NCBI GenBank assembly: GCA_026874595.1 | Contig: CM049316.1 | Location: 60,957,676-61,021,675 of the forward strand | DNA length: 64,000 nucleotides | Source of the DNA: Sipunculus nudus | Lineage: Eukaryota; Annelida; Sipuncula; Golfingiida; Sipunculidae | Direction of reading: 5' to 3' | Part shown: one piece after another, positions 1 to 12,140 of the stretch | Numbering within the stretch: the first letter of the stretch is position 1 | Layout: every line of letters begins with the position of its first letter | Translations under genes and position numbers: made by a program | Notes under the pieces: model-generated | Told to the model about the DNA's origin: nothing | Seen by the model: the letters and a program-made list of their open reading frames with translations, nothing else | The model's database searches: none

Positions 1-603
1 CCTTAACATCCTTCAACGGGGAACGCAGTTTAAGGCTCAATGAGGATTCAAATATTTTCGTAATATTTACAAAGCCACATGGCGTTCAAGTACGCTGTCA
101 CATGACATAAACCAGAAAATCGTTATCTGTTTCAGTATACTTTCTAAAAAATCTATCGGTAGCTAGAAAAATTTCGTTTTAACTCAGCATATTGGTAAAT
201 CCCTCTGCATGTTTGCTGAATTTCGGACCGCATGAATACAAGCATTGCTCGCACGGTATACTTGACGGCAGCCAACTTTTACGTGATACAGGAAATGACT
301 CGTTGCCATACAGACGAGGTTTAAATTCAGTTTGGGTTGCGAGTTCACGTGTGTTGATTCATCACTGAATCGAAGCCTTATGTTTAAGGGGCCTAATCAC
401 CCAAAAAGCATGATGAATTAACTCGAAAAACAGCATTTTCTCCTTGAAATTACATTTAAACAGCCTGAACCAAAGTGAAATGCCCTTTTCCATGATTCCC
501 CATACACTAACAACAGTCTCCTTAAAATACAAATATTTACTACGAGTTGTTGCCTCCGCTAGGAAGGTATACGTTAATTCCCGTCCATGTGTATTTGTGT
601 GTA
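1..603. other. Unassigned AT-rich sequence left of the LINE
   Basis: No coding signal, simple repeat or inverted repeat could be supported here. It abuts the 3' tail of the minus-strand LINE, so it is probably the host DNA in which that element landed. Confidence 0.4.
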
Positions 604-918
604 ATATAATAATAATATATTAATATACAGCATTTCTAAAGCGCCTTATTTATATTCTAAAATCATGCTTTTAGGCGCTGTTCAATACATAAAAGTTAAT
701 CTACAAAAACATGCAATACTACAAGAAGATATATCATCAATTAAAATAAGCTTGTTTATAAAGATAAGTCTTTAAAAGTTCCTTAAAAATGTTTCCTAAA
801 AGTTTTCTAAAAAAAATGGAAGTTGATCTCTAATGTGACAAGAAGTCCATTCCATAATATAGGAGCTGCAGTTCTAAAGGATCTGTTTCCATATATAATC
901 GTTCTTGACTTTGGAACT

Positions 919-1149
919 TTAACTGTACAAAGAGGCTGATTTTAAAGCTTGTGCTGGTTGGTACCGCTTAACTAGTTCATCGATATACGCTGATGCAAGT
1001 GCATGTAGTGACTTAAAAGTATATAATAAAACCTTGTATTGCAACCTAAATTCCACGGGTAGCCAATGAAGGCCAATAAGGACAGGTGTTATGTGATCTC
1101 GGCGTTTGTTTTTTATTTGACCAGTCTGGCTGCTGTATTTTGCATACAC
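919..1149 (-). pseudogene. LINE reverse transcriptase, C-terminal fragment
   Basis: 76 codons carrying HITPVLIGLHWLPVEFRLQY and then KVLLYTFKSLHALASAYIDE. These are hallmarks of the segment after the catalytic palm in CR1/L2-like ORF2 proteins. The frame ends in a stop just before an ILWNGL-type trace that belongs further downstream in an intact protein, so this shard is also frameshifted. Confidence 0.85.
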
Positions 1150-1871
1150 TGATATCTGTCAGATAAATCTTTTGGTATTCCGTATTACAGAATATTTGCA
1201 TAATCAAGTCTAGAAATTACCATAGAATGAACTTAAGTTCTACATCAGTCGTTATAAATTGTCTTTTATTTCCAATTTTGTGGATCATATGGTAGCAGGA
1301 CCTTGTTTTTACATTGCATTTACCTGTTTCTCCATAGACAAAAAAAATATCTTGAAGTTCACCTAAATTTTTAAATTAACTAGATGGAGCAAATGTGACA
1401 TTTTCAATAGTTGTGCTGTAATCATTTGATGAAAGAATCCGAGTTTTCAGGTGAAAAATTATAAATTCAAATTTTTCCTATTTTAGCATCAGCATATTGG
1501 AACTCATCCAACTTTTACTTCTGAAACACAAGCTACGAGTTTTGATTCTATTGACCCGTAGAGGACCTTTGGTTTGATGACTGTTAATGCCTGGGTGTCT
1601 TAAGCGTCAATATGGTAGTGCAGATCATGCTTTTGGATTAAATATTAAATAACTTTGGCCAAAGCACTGACCCCTGAGGCACGCCAAATTGTAAGGTTGA
1701 GGCACGGGAAGTAGTTCTTCCAATGGCTTCCAATTGCACTCTGTTAACTAAATATGATTGTAGCCACTTCAAGGCCCGGAATTTATGCAATACGAGTATT
1801 GAAGGCACTGAAGTGAGATACTGTGTCTAAAGTAACAAATTCTGATGATAAGTCCAGTAATATCAGTACAG

Positions 1872-2252
1872 CTATGGAACCCTATCTAATGCCTCGAATA
1901 CGTCTGTCATAAGGGCAGTCTCAGTTGAATGGCCCCTCTTATATGCTGACGGATATTTTTCATGAAGGTCATTCCTGGTTACGTGAACGTTAAGGCGCTT
2001 AGCCACAGCCATCTCAAGGATTTCAGATATAAAAGGTAGGTATGAAACAGGTCTAAATTTTTTCAATATTTTACCGTCCAAGCTCGGCTTTTTAATTATG
2101 GCTTTACAACTACTTTCTTGATGTTGGCTGGAACGTGATGTTACGAGAGATGTATTAGTGATGTATGTAATGATAGGCAAGAGCTCATCGGCACAATGTG
2201 TTTTAAAAGCCAGGTTGGGAAGGATCAAGCTCTCAATGCTCTGAAGGAGCAC
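1872..2252 (-). pseudogene. LINE reverse transcriptase, N-terminal fragment
   Basis: This is the longest surviving open stretch of the LINE (126 codons). The useful part is the region ending in KKPSLDGKILKKFRPVSYLP, followed by EMAVAKRLNVHV and YPSAYKRGHSTETALM, which match the fingers and early palm of CR1/L2-type reverse transcriptases. The RPVSYLPF block normally precedes the substrate-binding region. The first residues are out of the family frame, so the apparent ATG is not a genuine start. It is one shard of a coding sequence interrupted on both sides. Confidence 0.88.
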
Positions 2253-2640
2253 CAGTCAGAATCTTCTTGATCTCATCCTGAATGGCTGGACTGAATGTAG
2301 TCAGCTCATCTCCTTCAAAAGGGTAGTCTTTGTTTCAGAAGTCAGCAGTATTGTCCCTGCTATCTTGATCAATAACAATCCGAATATTAGAAATCTTAGA
2401 TTTGAAAAACGGATTGAAATGCTCTGCTTAGTCAGCAGCAGATCCATGCGCAGGTAGAACAGATTTACCTTTGTCCCCATTGGAGTTCTAGCTAATGCAC
2501 ATAACTACTTCTTTTATCTTCAGCACGCATCTATCTTCTCTGAGAAACAGTTTCGTCTAGTGCAATTAAGAAGGCTCTCATAATTTTGCACTGCTGTCGG
2601 TAAAGATCTTCATTGACTTTTTTTGACGTATAGTTTAATA

Positions 2641-3782
2641 GTGAGGAATCTAATATATATATTTTCTAAAGTGTTCAACACATATATATTTAAGTTTTCT
2701 AAAACTGACTTGTCTTTGTTCAGTTCATGTATTTGTAAACATAAATAAAGGGAATCCCGTGAAATTTCCAGGGCATCTGGCCAATGAAGAAACGATTAGA
2801 TTTTGTTGTGGGTCCGGCTCACGATGCGGATCCAGGATGGACTTCTAGGAATATTCACAATTTTGCAGTCCGACTAAACATGGAAATATGGGCCAAATAG
2901 GTGAATGCAAACACTTGTTGGGGAACATATATGCACCAATTAACTTAGGAAAATAGACCAATTAGTGAAGGAAAACACGGGGTGGCGGTGTACTTCACAA
3001 TAAGGACCGCCCACATGGCTGAGGACCGCATTCCTGAGAAAGCATATTTCTGGCGCAGATAAATATCTACAGTACTCGCTATCGTACATGTAGGCAGCAG
3101 TTTTCATGCACAGCATTTCATTACAACTAAGAGTGTTTTTGAAATATAATTTTAAATCATTGTTAAATAAAAGAACGTTAAGGAACATAAATTCGGCCGC
3201 CAATCCAATATTCTAAATCAGGATAATAGGTGACACACTAATTAGTGGTCGGATGTGAAATAAAACACGGTTTACATCCTTAATTAGCTTAACTTATTTT
3301 TATTCTTGCCGTGTCGGTTTAACAAGACAGGTTATGGCACAACCCGGACGCAAGCATGAAATTAAATAGTGGATATCCGTGTCACTTTCAGAAGCACAAC
3401 ACCCGCTGTCATTACGGCATTATAAATACAACATGGCGACAGGAAGGCCACATCCTTCCCCTGTTCGTTTTCCGATTGGTTCTGAAATTTCAAGGATTCT
3501 GTAAAATGAATCCAAGCTGATCAATTGCTTTCAACCTTTATTTAAAATCATTTTTAGTGAAGAAATATACTCAGCTTTCCGGACAAACTAATTTAATAGA
3601 ATTTCATAGGATATGCAGCGGAGCAGGAAATGAAATATTAACGGGCACAAATCCGAGCAGGCCTCGGCATCTGACACCTAAACTATATGATTCAGATATA
3701 TAGCCTAATTCCAAGAGAAATATATAATGAAGCCATACTTTTCTTCGGAAATTTTCATGGTACAGGCTAAAAATCATATAAA
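2641..3782. other. Intergenic DNA with one fragment of a dispersed repeat
   Basis: About 2750-2930 holds a fragment resembling, in inverse orientation, the sequences at about 59500-59720 and 60170-60440: a GAAACGATTAGATTTTGTTG block, a GGTCCGG...GCGGATCCAGGA block, and a stretch reading GGGCCAAATAGGTGAATGCA. The remainder shows nothing I can name. Confidence 0.45.
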
Positions 3783-4245
3783 CAGTGATGTAGTCTAGTC
3801 CCCTTCATCCGAGTCCAAGTTCGAGTCTTTGTGGTTCGGGTCCTATTCCACCTTCTTCGAGTTCGAGTCTATTGGAACCTGAGTCTTAGTCCGAGTTCAA
3901 TGCAAATCTCATCATTAAAGAAAATTAACAATGGAAATTCTAGATTTATTATATGTTTTCTATTAGTTTACACAAAGTTTAATTATATATTTGATATTGT
4001 TTAGCTCCTGATGCAGAGCTTACGTTTGTTATAAATAGTCTTATAGTTTGGTAATATTTTGTTTGTAGTTCGCTCATGTAAATAGGTCTTAAGAGTATGT
4101 CACAGTTTTCTTCCTCCTCGACTAAAGATGTACTTGGTCTCATTTCTCAAGTCCTTACTGCCGAGTCCGAGTACAAATCCGAGTCCAGAACCCTCGATTC
4201 CGAGTCCGAGTCCTGGAAATAGTGAAAACGAGTCCTACATAACTG
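3783..4245. mobile_element. hAT-like MITE with GAGTCC-rich ends
   Basis: A 463-bp non-coding element. The left end reads CAGTGATGTAGTC and the right end, on the opposite strand, CAGTTATGTAG, giving imperfect terminal inverted repeats. Both subterminal zones are packed with degenerate GAGTCC / GAGTTC hexamers, while the interior is AT-rich. CAG...CTG ends are typical of hAT-superfamily elements. No clean 8-bp target duplication was found, so the exact ends are provisional. A relative lies at 41347-41802 and related sequence lies between the arms of the 52-56 kb inverted repeat. Confidence 0.65.
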
Positions 4246-4766
4246 ACCATATTTGCTATTTGACATGTACTCCACACGAATAGCTTCTTCCAGTGTTCAT
4301 TCATTCCGATTTTTTTAATCCGCAAGTGACGTTGAAGTCTCGCTGTTATCTCGGAAGTAACGTTAAAGATAGGAGAATGCCCACACAACTACCGATTAGA
4401 GTGCATATTTCCCCGCCCATTTTAGTCACTTCTGGTTTATTCTTCTAGGTTGCTATTGTCGTCATGAATGAGGAAAGAATGTTTGTTGAAAAAGCGGCTC
4501 CTTTTGGTCCTGTCATCACATCAACCAATTTTTCTGGCAGGATAAAAAATCGGTTTGATTATCATTATAAAGGTTTTTGGGGCCATTTTTTACGACCGGA
4601 TGTTAAAAAAATTCGGACCGGAAGCACCCTAACATCTACCGATCCAACCGATTTTATCCGACCCACCAAGAATTTGAAGATGGGATCAGGCTTAAAAAAT
4701 TAGGAGGGAATATGGAAAAACCGTCTTCAATCTGGCTATATTAAATATGTTATCAATCTTTATTCA
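4246..4766. other. Sequence between the GAGTCC element and the array
   Basis: A reading frame of 79 codons on the plus strand (4464-4703) has no recognisable motif and is probably chance. Nothing else can be supported. Confidence 0.35.
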
Positions 4767-6345
4767 TAAAGTGTAAGCTTAAATTCTAAGGATATAATTA
4801 CAAAAAATATATGAAAAGACTGTCTTAATTTGTTATAGAAAATGTTAAAATATTATCCTTACTTTCATGAAAGTGTTAAAAGGACTCGTCTTCATCCAGT
4901 GAGATTTTTAAAAAAACCTGTAAAATATGTAAAAACACCACTGAGACATTTCATTTAATAAGCCATCTATTTCTTGTTTCGTCAGTGGGAAAGAAAGGTC
5001 GAAAAAGACCAGCATGTCAGATAATGTATTAAAAATGAATCTACCCTTCTCAATCCTGCCTAATTTTCAGCTTGGCGAAACCAAAGGTAGGCTTAATCTA
5101 CTTAAGGCCATAAATCTTCCGCTGTCGAGACGGCCTGGTTTGACCAGAAAGCATAACAATACAAAGGCTAAAGAACACCGGAAATTTTTCCTGCATTTAT
5201 TAGTTCGCAGGCCACGGGCAACAAATTGGATGAGCGTGGACAAAAAATAATAATACAAATCCTCTCGGTTAGGAATAAGTAATTTTCTAGAGTAGGCCCC
5301 GGAAAATGCAGTTGTTTTGTGCAAGCGTGTTTTTTTGTCGTCCGGAGTAATAAATATTTGTCGAAGTAACATTTATAGCAAGGCAGGTTCTCGGGGCAAA
5401 AAGAAATGTATGAAATTTACAAAAAATCCTCCGTATAGACTGATTATTTGCAGCTAAGCAAACCGGGGTCATTTTGAGATTCTAACAAATAAAATATATC
5501 CTGATGCTTAAATAAAATTAGTCGGAATGGCTAGGTAATCTGGTAGCGATACCGCAACGAGAAGACTTCCAGCGCTCGCATGGCCCGGAATGTTATGAAT
5601 TAACTCGACAGGTGACGGAATTACATCAGTCTACTTACGTTTCTCCCGCTTTTTCTAAGTACCTCTCACGTAGGGAGTTATTTGTTTGTCGCCATTGGTC
5701 AAATGGTTGATTTGTTTGTCAGTTAGCAACTTTACTAAAAAAAGTAACGTATCATGATAAAATTTTGTGGAGGATTAAAGAAACACCCAGGAAACAAGTG
5801 TGATGTAGATCACCATCATATATGTTTTAGTTTAAAAAATCGCCACTGTACCCACTTTAAACAACATACCAAATGGACGGTGGTGCAAAGGGGAAGAGCT
5901 TAAAAGCGACCTGGTAAAAATATAAAAGTGTTAGGGGTGGGTAGAGCTCACCTTTTAGGCAGGTATAGAGTATATCATTTAAAGTTAATTTGACCTTGTC
6001 AAAATTAGATAAATTCCATGTTTTTTTAAGTTCTCATTATTAAATTCTCTTTCCTTCTGTCATTCAATTTCAGTTCCATGGGAGAATAATTAAGTAACAA
6101 TGTTGGACAAATCATGAGAAAACGTATACAACCTTTTTACATATGATACATCTATGTGAAGGATAGTCATATGATTATGATCTATGGGCAATATAACTCC
6201 ATAGAAAGCTTTGTTCCGGTTAAAAGGTTGTACTCTGTCACAAGAGTCCGCCATCTTTCAAGAAAAGATAGACTGATGGTCTGGTGGCTTCACTGTTTAT
6301 TAAATGAGGATGAAGGTATAAATAAACTGCAAGAATGATGATATT

Positions 6346-6527
6346 CAGGGGCGGATCCAGGATATTGGAAAGGAGGGGGTTCAAACCAGGAGGACTAAAG
6401 AAAAACCTATACAAAAGATCCCGAGGACCGGAAAAGGGGGGAAACAGGCCACAAAATTTTGTCTATAACCCAATAATAAAGGTCGCTACAGATGAAAAAA
6501 AAAGGGGGGGGGGGTGATCCGCTTCTG
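6346..6527. mobile_element. GGCGGATCC-type hAT-like MITE, copy shared by three units
   Basis: Left end CAGGGGCGGATCCAGGAT, right end GTGATCCGCTTCTG, so the ends are imperfect inverted repeats of about 14 bp. The interior is purine-rich with a run of A followed by G. Non-coding. The same element sits in the same flanking sequence at 17240-17441 and 31612-31796, so it was present before the array duplicated. Target duplication is not clear. Confidence 0.7.
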
Positions 6528-7113
6528 ATATGTTATCATTAATCCAGCTGGATTTCAGATTTTATTAGGACTAGAAATTATCCATAAATCATAAACCGGC
6601 TTGAAACAATAAGAGTAAATCTCGGTTGCCTGCAGATGTTTCCATTTGGCATTTGAAGTTGAGACACTGACGGGGTTTGAAACGTTTGGACCGGGAACCT
6701 TCTGTTCCGGTGTCCCACGCGTCACCACTTAGCTTCATACCGTCTATGATCTTAACAAAAGATGCTTTCTATTCTCTCAGCATTTTTTAAAAATAACATA
6801 TGTCCCACGATGATTATGGTTGTTTTGGAATGAGATACCTGTATTTTGCTACAGATCAAACTGATATATGCCACACAATAATAAAAAAATAACAACATAA
6901 TGAAAATAAAATTCTTCCTGCCTATTGCTGGATAAAAAAGAAAAGAAAAAAAAATATGTATGTCATTGTCACGATTGCGGGGGCTTTCCATGCATTCGTC
7001 AATGTTTTTTTGGCTTTAAAGTAGATGAAACTTCTTTTTAGGTACCTGTTAATTATATGTTATATGGATAGAAAGTCACTGAAAACGGGATAATGATGGA
7101 CAAAGGGCCCCTA

Positions 7114-7317
7114 CAGGGACGGATTCAGGATTTAGGAAAAGGAGGGGTCCAGCCCAGGAGAACTTATGACAAAACCTAAAGAAAATCCCCAGGTCTGGAA
7201 GGGGGGAAGGGCTGGTTGGTCAAAGATGCAAAATTGGCCTGTAATCCCTGGGGGATAAAGGTTGCTTCGGCTTCTAGACGCCCCCCCCCCCCCCCCCCCC
7301 CCCCCGTTGCGCTTCTG
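7114..7317. mobile_element. GGCGGATCC-type MITE, private to unit 1
   Basis: Ends CAGGGACGGATTCAGGAT and GCGCTTCTG, and the same internal order as the other copies (AGGAGGGGTCCAGCC, a purine block, a 25-bp C run at 7281-7305). Units 2 and 3 lack it at the matching place near 18140, where GGTACC...TTAGTTCCTTTG is continuous, so it inserted after the units separated or was lost from the others. Confidence 0.65.
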
Positions 7318-9499
7318 ACCAAAGACTGGTACCTATTGGTTTAGTTCCTTTGTAAGCAATTAAAGAGACACAAAGGTATAAAGGAAGAACGAAAAAAATT
7401 AAACACCATGCTTGTTTGTGATACATTTCTTTTGCATATTTGATACATTAAATTTTTCAATGATCAACCAAAACTGATAAAACGAATAAACTGAGCTGAC
7501 TCAGTCTATGTGATATAAGTATTAAGTAAAAAGAATGAAGTACATCGAAATTACAAAGTCTTACAGTGTGTAAAATAAGTCTTGAACATTTGTAAAGTGA
7601 TAAAAAGTAGAAAAGTCAATAAACAATGAAGATGGACAGGATACAGACAACTAATTTATTATGAAACCATAAAACAAATTTTTTTCAGCATGTGGTTTTT
7701 GCGAATTTTTCGAGGATTGCATTTGATTCTACAAATGATGAGAGTTCATGCAGTTCTTTGCATGCCAGTGACAGCGATTGAAAAGGTCTAGCGGCCTTAT
7801 GTACCAAGTAACGAAGTAATTACAGATTTTTTAATAATTATTTTCCCCGAAAATAAAAGAAATGGAAAAAAGATAAATCATTCCATGGTGATCCATCCAT
7901 GTACTTTATCCGAACCGGGTAAATAAGATCTAATGGGATTGATTTCTTGGTCCTAATTTGATGGAAACCATCTGAAAGGCGACGAAATTGCATGGTCCAC
8001 TACAGCTCTCTCACACACATTGCAGAGAGATAGGGCTTCTCCCATTCACTGCAGTGACGGAGTGGCTCATGAACCAATTTTTAAATTTAATCTTTCATCC
8101 ATTTTCAGTTTTTTTTTTATTCCACGGCGATTTTCATGAACAACCTGTAGAATGAGAAAATGATAAATTTTAAAGCTTAATGTACCAATGGCATGCCCTT
8201 TTTCACTAACTATTTCATTTCTAAGTGCTAATTTCTCGCTTTGTCTATGCTATGACAGCCTTGAATATGTTGTGCTGTTTGAATTATTTTTTTTGGTGAC
8301 TTGATATATTCTTTTATCAATTAAATAAAAAAATTCTGAATTTACACATTTTTAGTTATCTAAAAAATATTTCACAAATTTGAAAGGTTGTACTTTGAAA
8401 TAAGTTTGAAATACTGGTCTTCAAACTTCTACCGGTCACGGTTTTTGCCGAGGACAGAGTCAATCAGAGTCTTGTATAATAACACCCATCTGGCCCTGCA
8501 CATTCAGTTCATTCGTGATATTTTATGGCTGCATAATATTGTCTGCAGACGACATTTTCTGTACATATATCAAGTAAATTTACTAATGGTGCAATGTTTA
8601 AACTGATATTCACTGATGATCTGTTCTGATCTGACGTGTTTCCACAGAGTTTCTCTCGTTTCAAACCACGAACGAATCCTGAATTACGCATGTGTAACGT
8701 CCGAAGGTAACAGCGATGACCTTCAATTGGCTTGCTTGACTTTCGCGTCCTAGCCAATTTTATCCATCGGCTCAAATGACGCGGCAAGGTTCCGAACAAA
8801 ACGTATATTCGAAAGGTATCCAAGTGAGTACTTGGCTGACAAGGTCAACTCAAAGGACTAATTGAGGATACCTGTATATAGTGACATTCCTTAGCAATTT
8901 TGCAGTTTAACGTCACCTGTTATTTTCTGAAGAGATATATTGATATCAGACAAGAGTGCTGCAGTCTGCAAGGTGCTGGTTCCGGCCGTATTGAAGCTCG
9001 GAGCTGAGTATTTTTAACTGACGCCATAAAAACACTCATACTTGATGGTACGATCGGCAGAAATCACCGAAAGCGCATGCAGGAATTAGAGCGTATACTT
9101 TTCCTAAAATTAATGCGACAGTCTGCCACGCTGTAAAGAACTGACGAGAAGATTAAATTTCCTTCTTGTGTACGTACGGTTATTAAGTTAAAAAAATATC
9201 TTTTAACGAGAATGCGATGGTGCCAGTACACTAATGAACTTATCTATCACATGTAGGCATACTACGCAAATTACTAGGCTGAAATACAAAAATTTTCTGG
9301 GGAATTTTCAGGTGCTTTCTCTGGGGGAAAATGTCCGTTTACTGGTCAATATTTAGGGGTCGCGAAAACACTGTACAGTTATTACCTGAAAAAATCTCTG
9401 CACAAAATTATGCATAAAATTTTTTAGCTCAGCTGACTGTGATCTGAGCTGTAGTGATCACTCTTTGTCCGTCGTCCGTCTGTCCGTCTGTCCGTTAAC

Positions 9500-10270
9500 C
9501 AGGCACAAATCGTAACAAATCGTAACCGCTGGAACTAGAATCTTGTAACTTTACATTCTGAGAGTCCCATGAAAAATCTCCTTGGAAACCAGAAATTAGG
9601 TCTCTGTTACCCATATCCTTCGAGCTATCGGGCCCCAAAGTACCCCCCGGAATAGTAAAAAATTTCCTACAAAATCTTCAATATCTCATTAACTACATCA
9701 CTGATGGTCATGATTTTTGGCATACATATTGATCATGAAATGTTCCATCAGTTTCTGCAGACTGGTGGCGCCACCTGTATTTTTCGATTTTTTACGAATT
9801 GTTTTCTCTATTTTTGATACCTTTAAAAATGTGAACATCTGTTAACAGGGCACAAATCGTAAAGACTGGACCTAGAATCTTCATTCTTGGCATTCTGAGA
9901 GACCTATGAAAAGTCTCCATGGATACCAGAAATTAGGTCTCTGTTACCCATATCCTTTAAACTTTGAAGCCCCAAAGTACCCCCAAGAATAGTAAAAAAT
10001 TTCATACAAAAACTTCAATATCTCATTAACTACATTACTGATGGTCATGATTTTTGGCATACATATTGATCATGTAATGTTCCATCAGTTCTTGCAGACT
10101 GGTGGCGCCACCTGTATTTTTCGATTTTTTACGAATTGTTTTCTCTATTTTTGAGACGTTTAAAAATGAAAAGTCTCCATGGAAACCTAAAATATGTTCT
10201 CTGTTACCCATATTCTTTGAGCTGTTGGGCTCCCAATTACCCCTCAGCATAATGGAAAATTTGATAAAAA
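9500..10270 (+). repeat. Internal direct repeats of the 2.5-kb element
   Basis: Two nearly complete and one partial copy of a module of about 340 bp lie head to tail; a further copy begins at about 11468. Each contains GGCACAAATCGTAA, a GAAAAGTCTCC/GAAAAATCTCC step, TCTCTGTTACCCATAT and CATACATATTGATCATG. Confidence 0.8.
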
Positions 10271-10899
10271 ATAGATGTGTCGGAACGACACGAATGCCCC
10301 CGCCTGGAGCAAATTAAAAATATTTGTTAAATTTTGTAAAAATTTTCAGGAGGTGTCGTATGGTCAAAAGTAGGTCAACAAGGGCAAAATGCAAACTCGA
10401 TCTGTAACGGGTCATCATCAAGCAACACCCCCCAAAAATCAGGCCAGTATTTGCAGGCATTGTGAAACAAAGTCCATACATGTGCATTTTTCATAAAAAT
10501 TTCTGTCTTTCATGAAATTTTCTATGTTCAGGATCTGTCATATGATCAAAAATAGGTCAACTGGGACAAAACGCGTACTCGATCTGTAAGTGGTCATTAT
10601 GCGCCCACAGACCAAACATTAGGCCAGTATCTGTAAGCATTGCATTGCGAAACTAGAATATTAGCAAAAGCTGATAATCAGTTATAAATTTAATTTGGAG
10701 AGGTATGTACCATGTTTTAACAATCCACCAAATGCTTCCTGAGAAATAAGCTCCTAAGTTTTTTCTCTATACTAAGCTTTGTGACATTGAAAAGTAGGTC
10801 AAGATCACCCATCTTTGAACTTGACCAAGATTTTGTAAATATCATGCAATAGCACTGAAGAAATGAAGTTCCTGTGTTGAATACCTTTGGAGATATCCT

Positions 10900-11310
10900 G
10901 CACAAAAGGCCAAAATTGAAAAATCCGATAAAAATTCATTAAAAAATCAGAAATTGTAGGTGGTGCCACCAAAATTGTGCAGCACGTACAGACCCTCATT
11001 CCAAATGATCATAGTAAGTTTTGTGAAAATCCACACAATGGTTCCTGAGATATAGCTTTTGAGTGTTTTTATATAATTAGCTCTAAAACAAAGAAAAATA
11101 GGTCAATCCTTTTAGAGATATCCCGCTCATAAGGCCAAAATTGAAAAATCCGATAAAAATTGATTAAGAAATCAGAAATTGCAGGTGGCACCACCAAAAT
11201 TGTGCAGCACGTACAGACCATCAGTCCCAATGATCAAAGTAAGTTTTGGGAAAATCCACACAATGATTCCTGAGATATAAGCTTCTTAGTGTTTTCTATA
11301 ATCAGGTCTA
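10900..11310 (+). repeat. Second internal direct repeat, two copies
   Basis: Each copy contains AAAATTGAAAAATCCGATAA, then AATTGTGCAGCACGTACAGA, then GAAAATCCACACAATG. Spacing is about 235 bp. Confidence 0.8.
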
Positions 11311-12140
11311 AAATGAAGAAAAATGGGTCAAGGTCACCCATCTTCGAACTTGAACGAGATTTTAACGATATACATCTTAAATGATGAAATAAATTCCAAC
11401 GGTGAATCTTTTTAGAGATATCCCGCTCACAAGGTAAAAGTTAACGCGGGACCTTTTAGGATGTAGTTATCTGTCAACAAGGTACAAATCGTAACGACTG
11501 AACCTAGAATCTTCATTCTTGACACACAGGGAGACCGATGAAAAGTCTCCATGGAAACCAGAAATTAGGTCTCTGTTACCCATATTCTTTGTGCTATGGC
11601 ACTCCAAAGTACAGCTCAGAATAATGGAAAATTTGATACAAAAGCTGAAGTCTCTGAACAACTAATGCAGAGATCACCATAATTGTTTGCATGGATATTG
11701 ATCATTAAGTGTTTTTTTTTAGTTTCTGCAGACTGGTCGAGCGACCTGTATTTTTTTAAAGTTTACGCATTTTTTCTCTATTTTTGATATATATAAATAC
11801 AGACACAATCTTGGCCTATTGGTTAATCTGTTTGATGCTTCAGTTGAACGGGTATATACTACCATTTAGATGATAAAATTTCCTTTTGCGAATCTCTTCC
11901 CAGTCAGCTGAGCGTCATGACCCAAGGGTCACTTGTTGTTTGCTATTTGGAGTTTATTGTTAATTTCAAGTATGTAGGTTTCAGTACTGTTGAACATTTC
12001 AGTTCTGTACCTTACATTAAACAACCTATGTTGCACTACCTGCCGTAAATAAATTTTCAATCGGAAACAAAATGCGGTTGTGTATTTAACATCTTGTGTG
12101 TCTATTTCACACGGCCCGTGTATGTCTATTATTAAAAAAG

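Larger units (their letters stand above)
604..2640 (-). mobile_element. Degenerate CR1/L2-like non-LTR retrotransposon
   Basis: Read on the minus strand this is the 3' part of a LINE. In order it shows a linker before the RT (traces such as LPAHGSAAD and FNPFFKSKISNIR near 2390-2490), the start of the reverse transcriptase (FSPAIQDEIKKIL near 2300), the conserved KKPSLDGKILKKFRPVSYLPF stretch, a GVPQGSVLWPKLF block near 1640-1690, the broken catalytic box at 1591-1608, and the C-terminal LHWLPVEFRLQYKVLLYTFK region. A RSFRTAAPILWNGL trace lies near 840-900. The 3' end has a GGCGCTTTAGAAATGCTGTA motif and a short TATTATT-type tail near 604-630, as in CR1/L2-type elements. Frameshifts and stops occur throughout, and no endonuclease domain is visible, so it is probably 5'-truncated and inactive. 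Family assignment rests on motif order by eye. Confidence 0.88.
9426..11939. mobile_element. 2.5-kb mollusc-type GCTCAGCTGA repeat element
   Basis: Starts AGCTCAGCTGACTGTGATC and runs into TTTGTCCGTCGTCCGTCTG; ends near CAGTCAGCTGAGCGTCATGA, so TCAGCTGA-type motifs close both ends. It interrupts array unit 1: the matching place in the later unit, near 29010-29060, is uninterrupted. The interior is internally repetitive. A roughly 340-bp module with GGCGCCACCTGTATTTTTCG and CAGAAATTAGGTCTCTGTTA recurs near 9500, 9845, 10165 (partial) and 11470. A second module with GGTGCCACCAAAATTGTGCA recurs near 10960 and 11190. No transposase or other coding region is visible. Its resemblance to common mollusc intergenic repeats is from general knowledge; I cannot name the superfamily. 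Confidence 0.75.

Noticed and set aside
7281-7305. Long C runs here and near 13447, 14952, 24251 and 38264, considered as telomere-like or G-quadruplex elements
   Set aside because: They are homopolymers, several attached to MITE ends, without a telomeric unit. They may also have uncertain length in the assembly.
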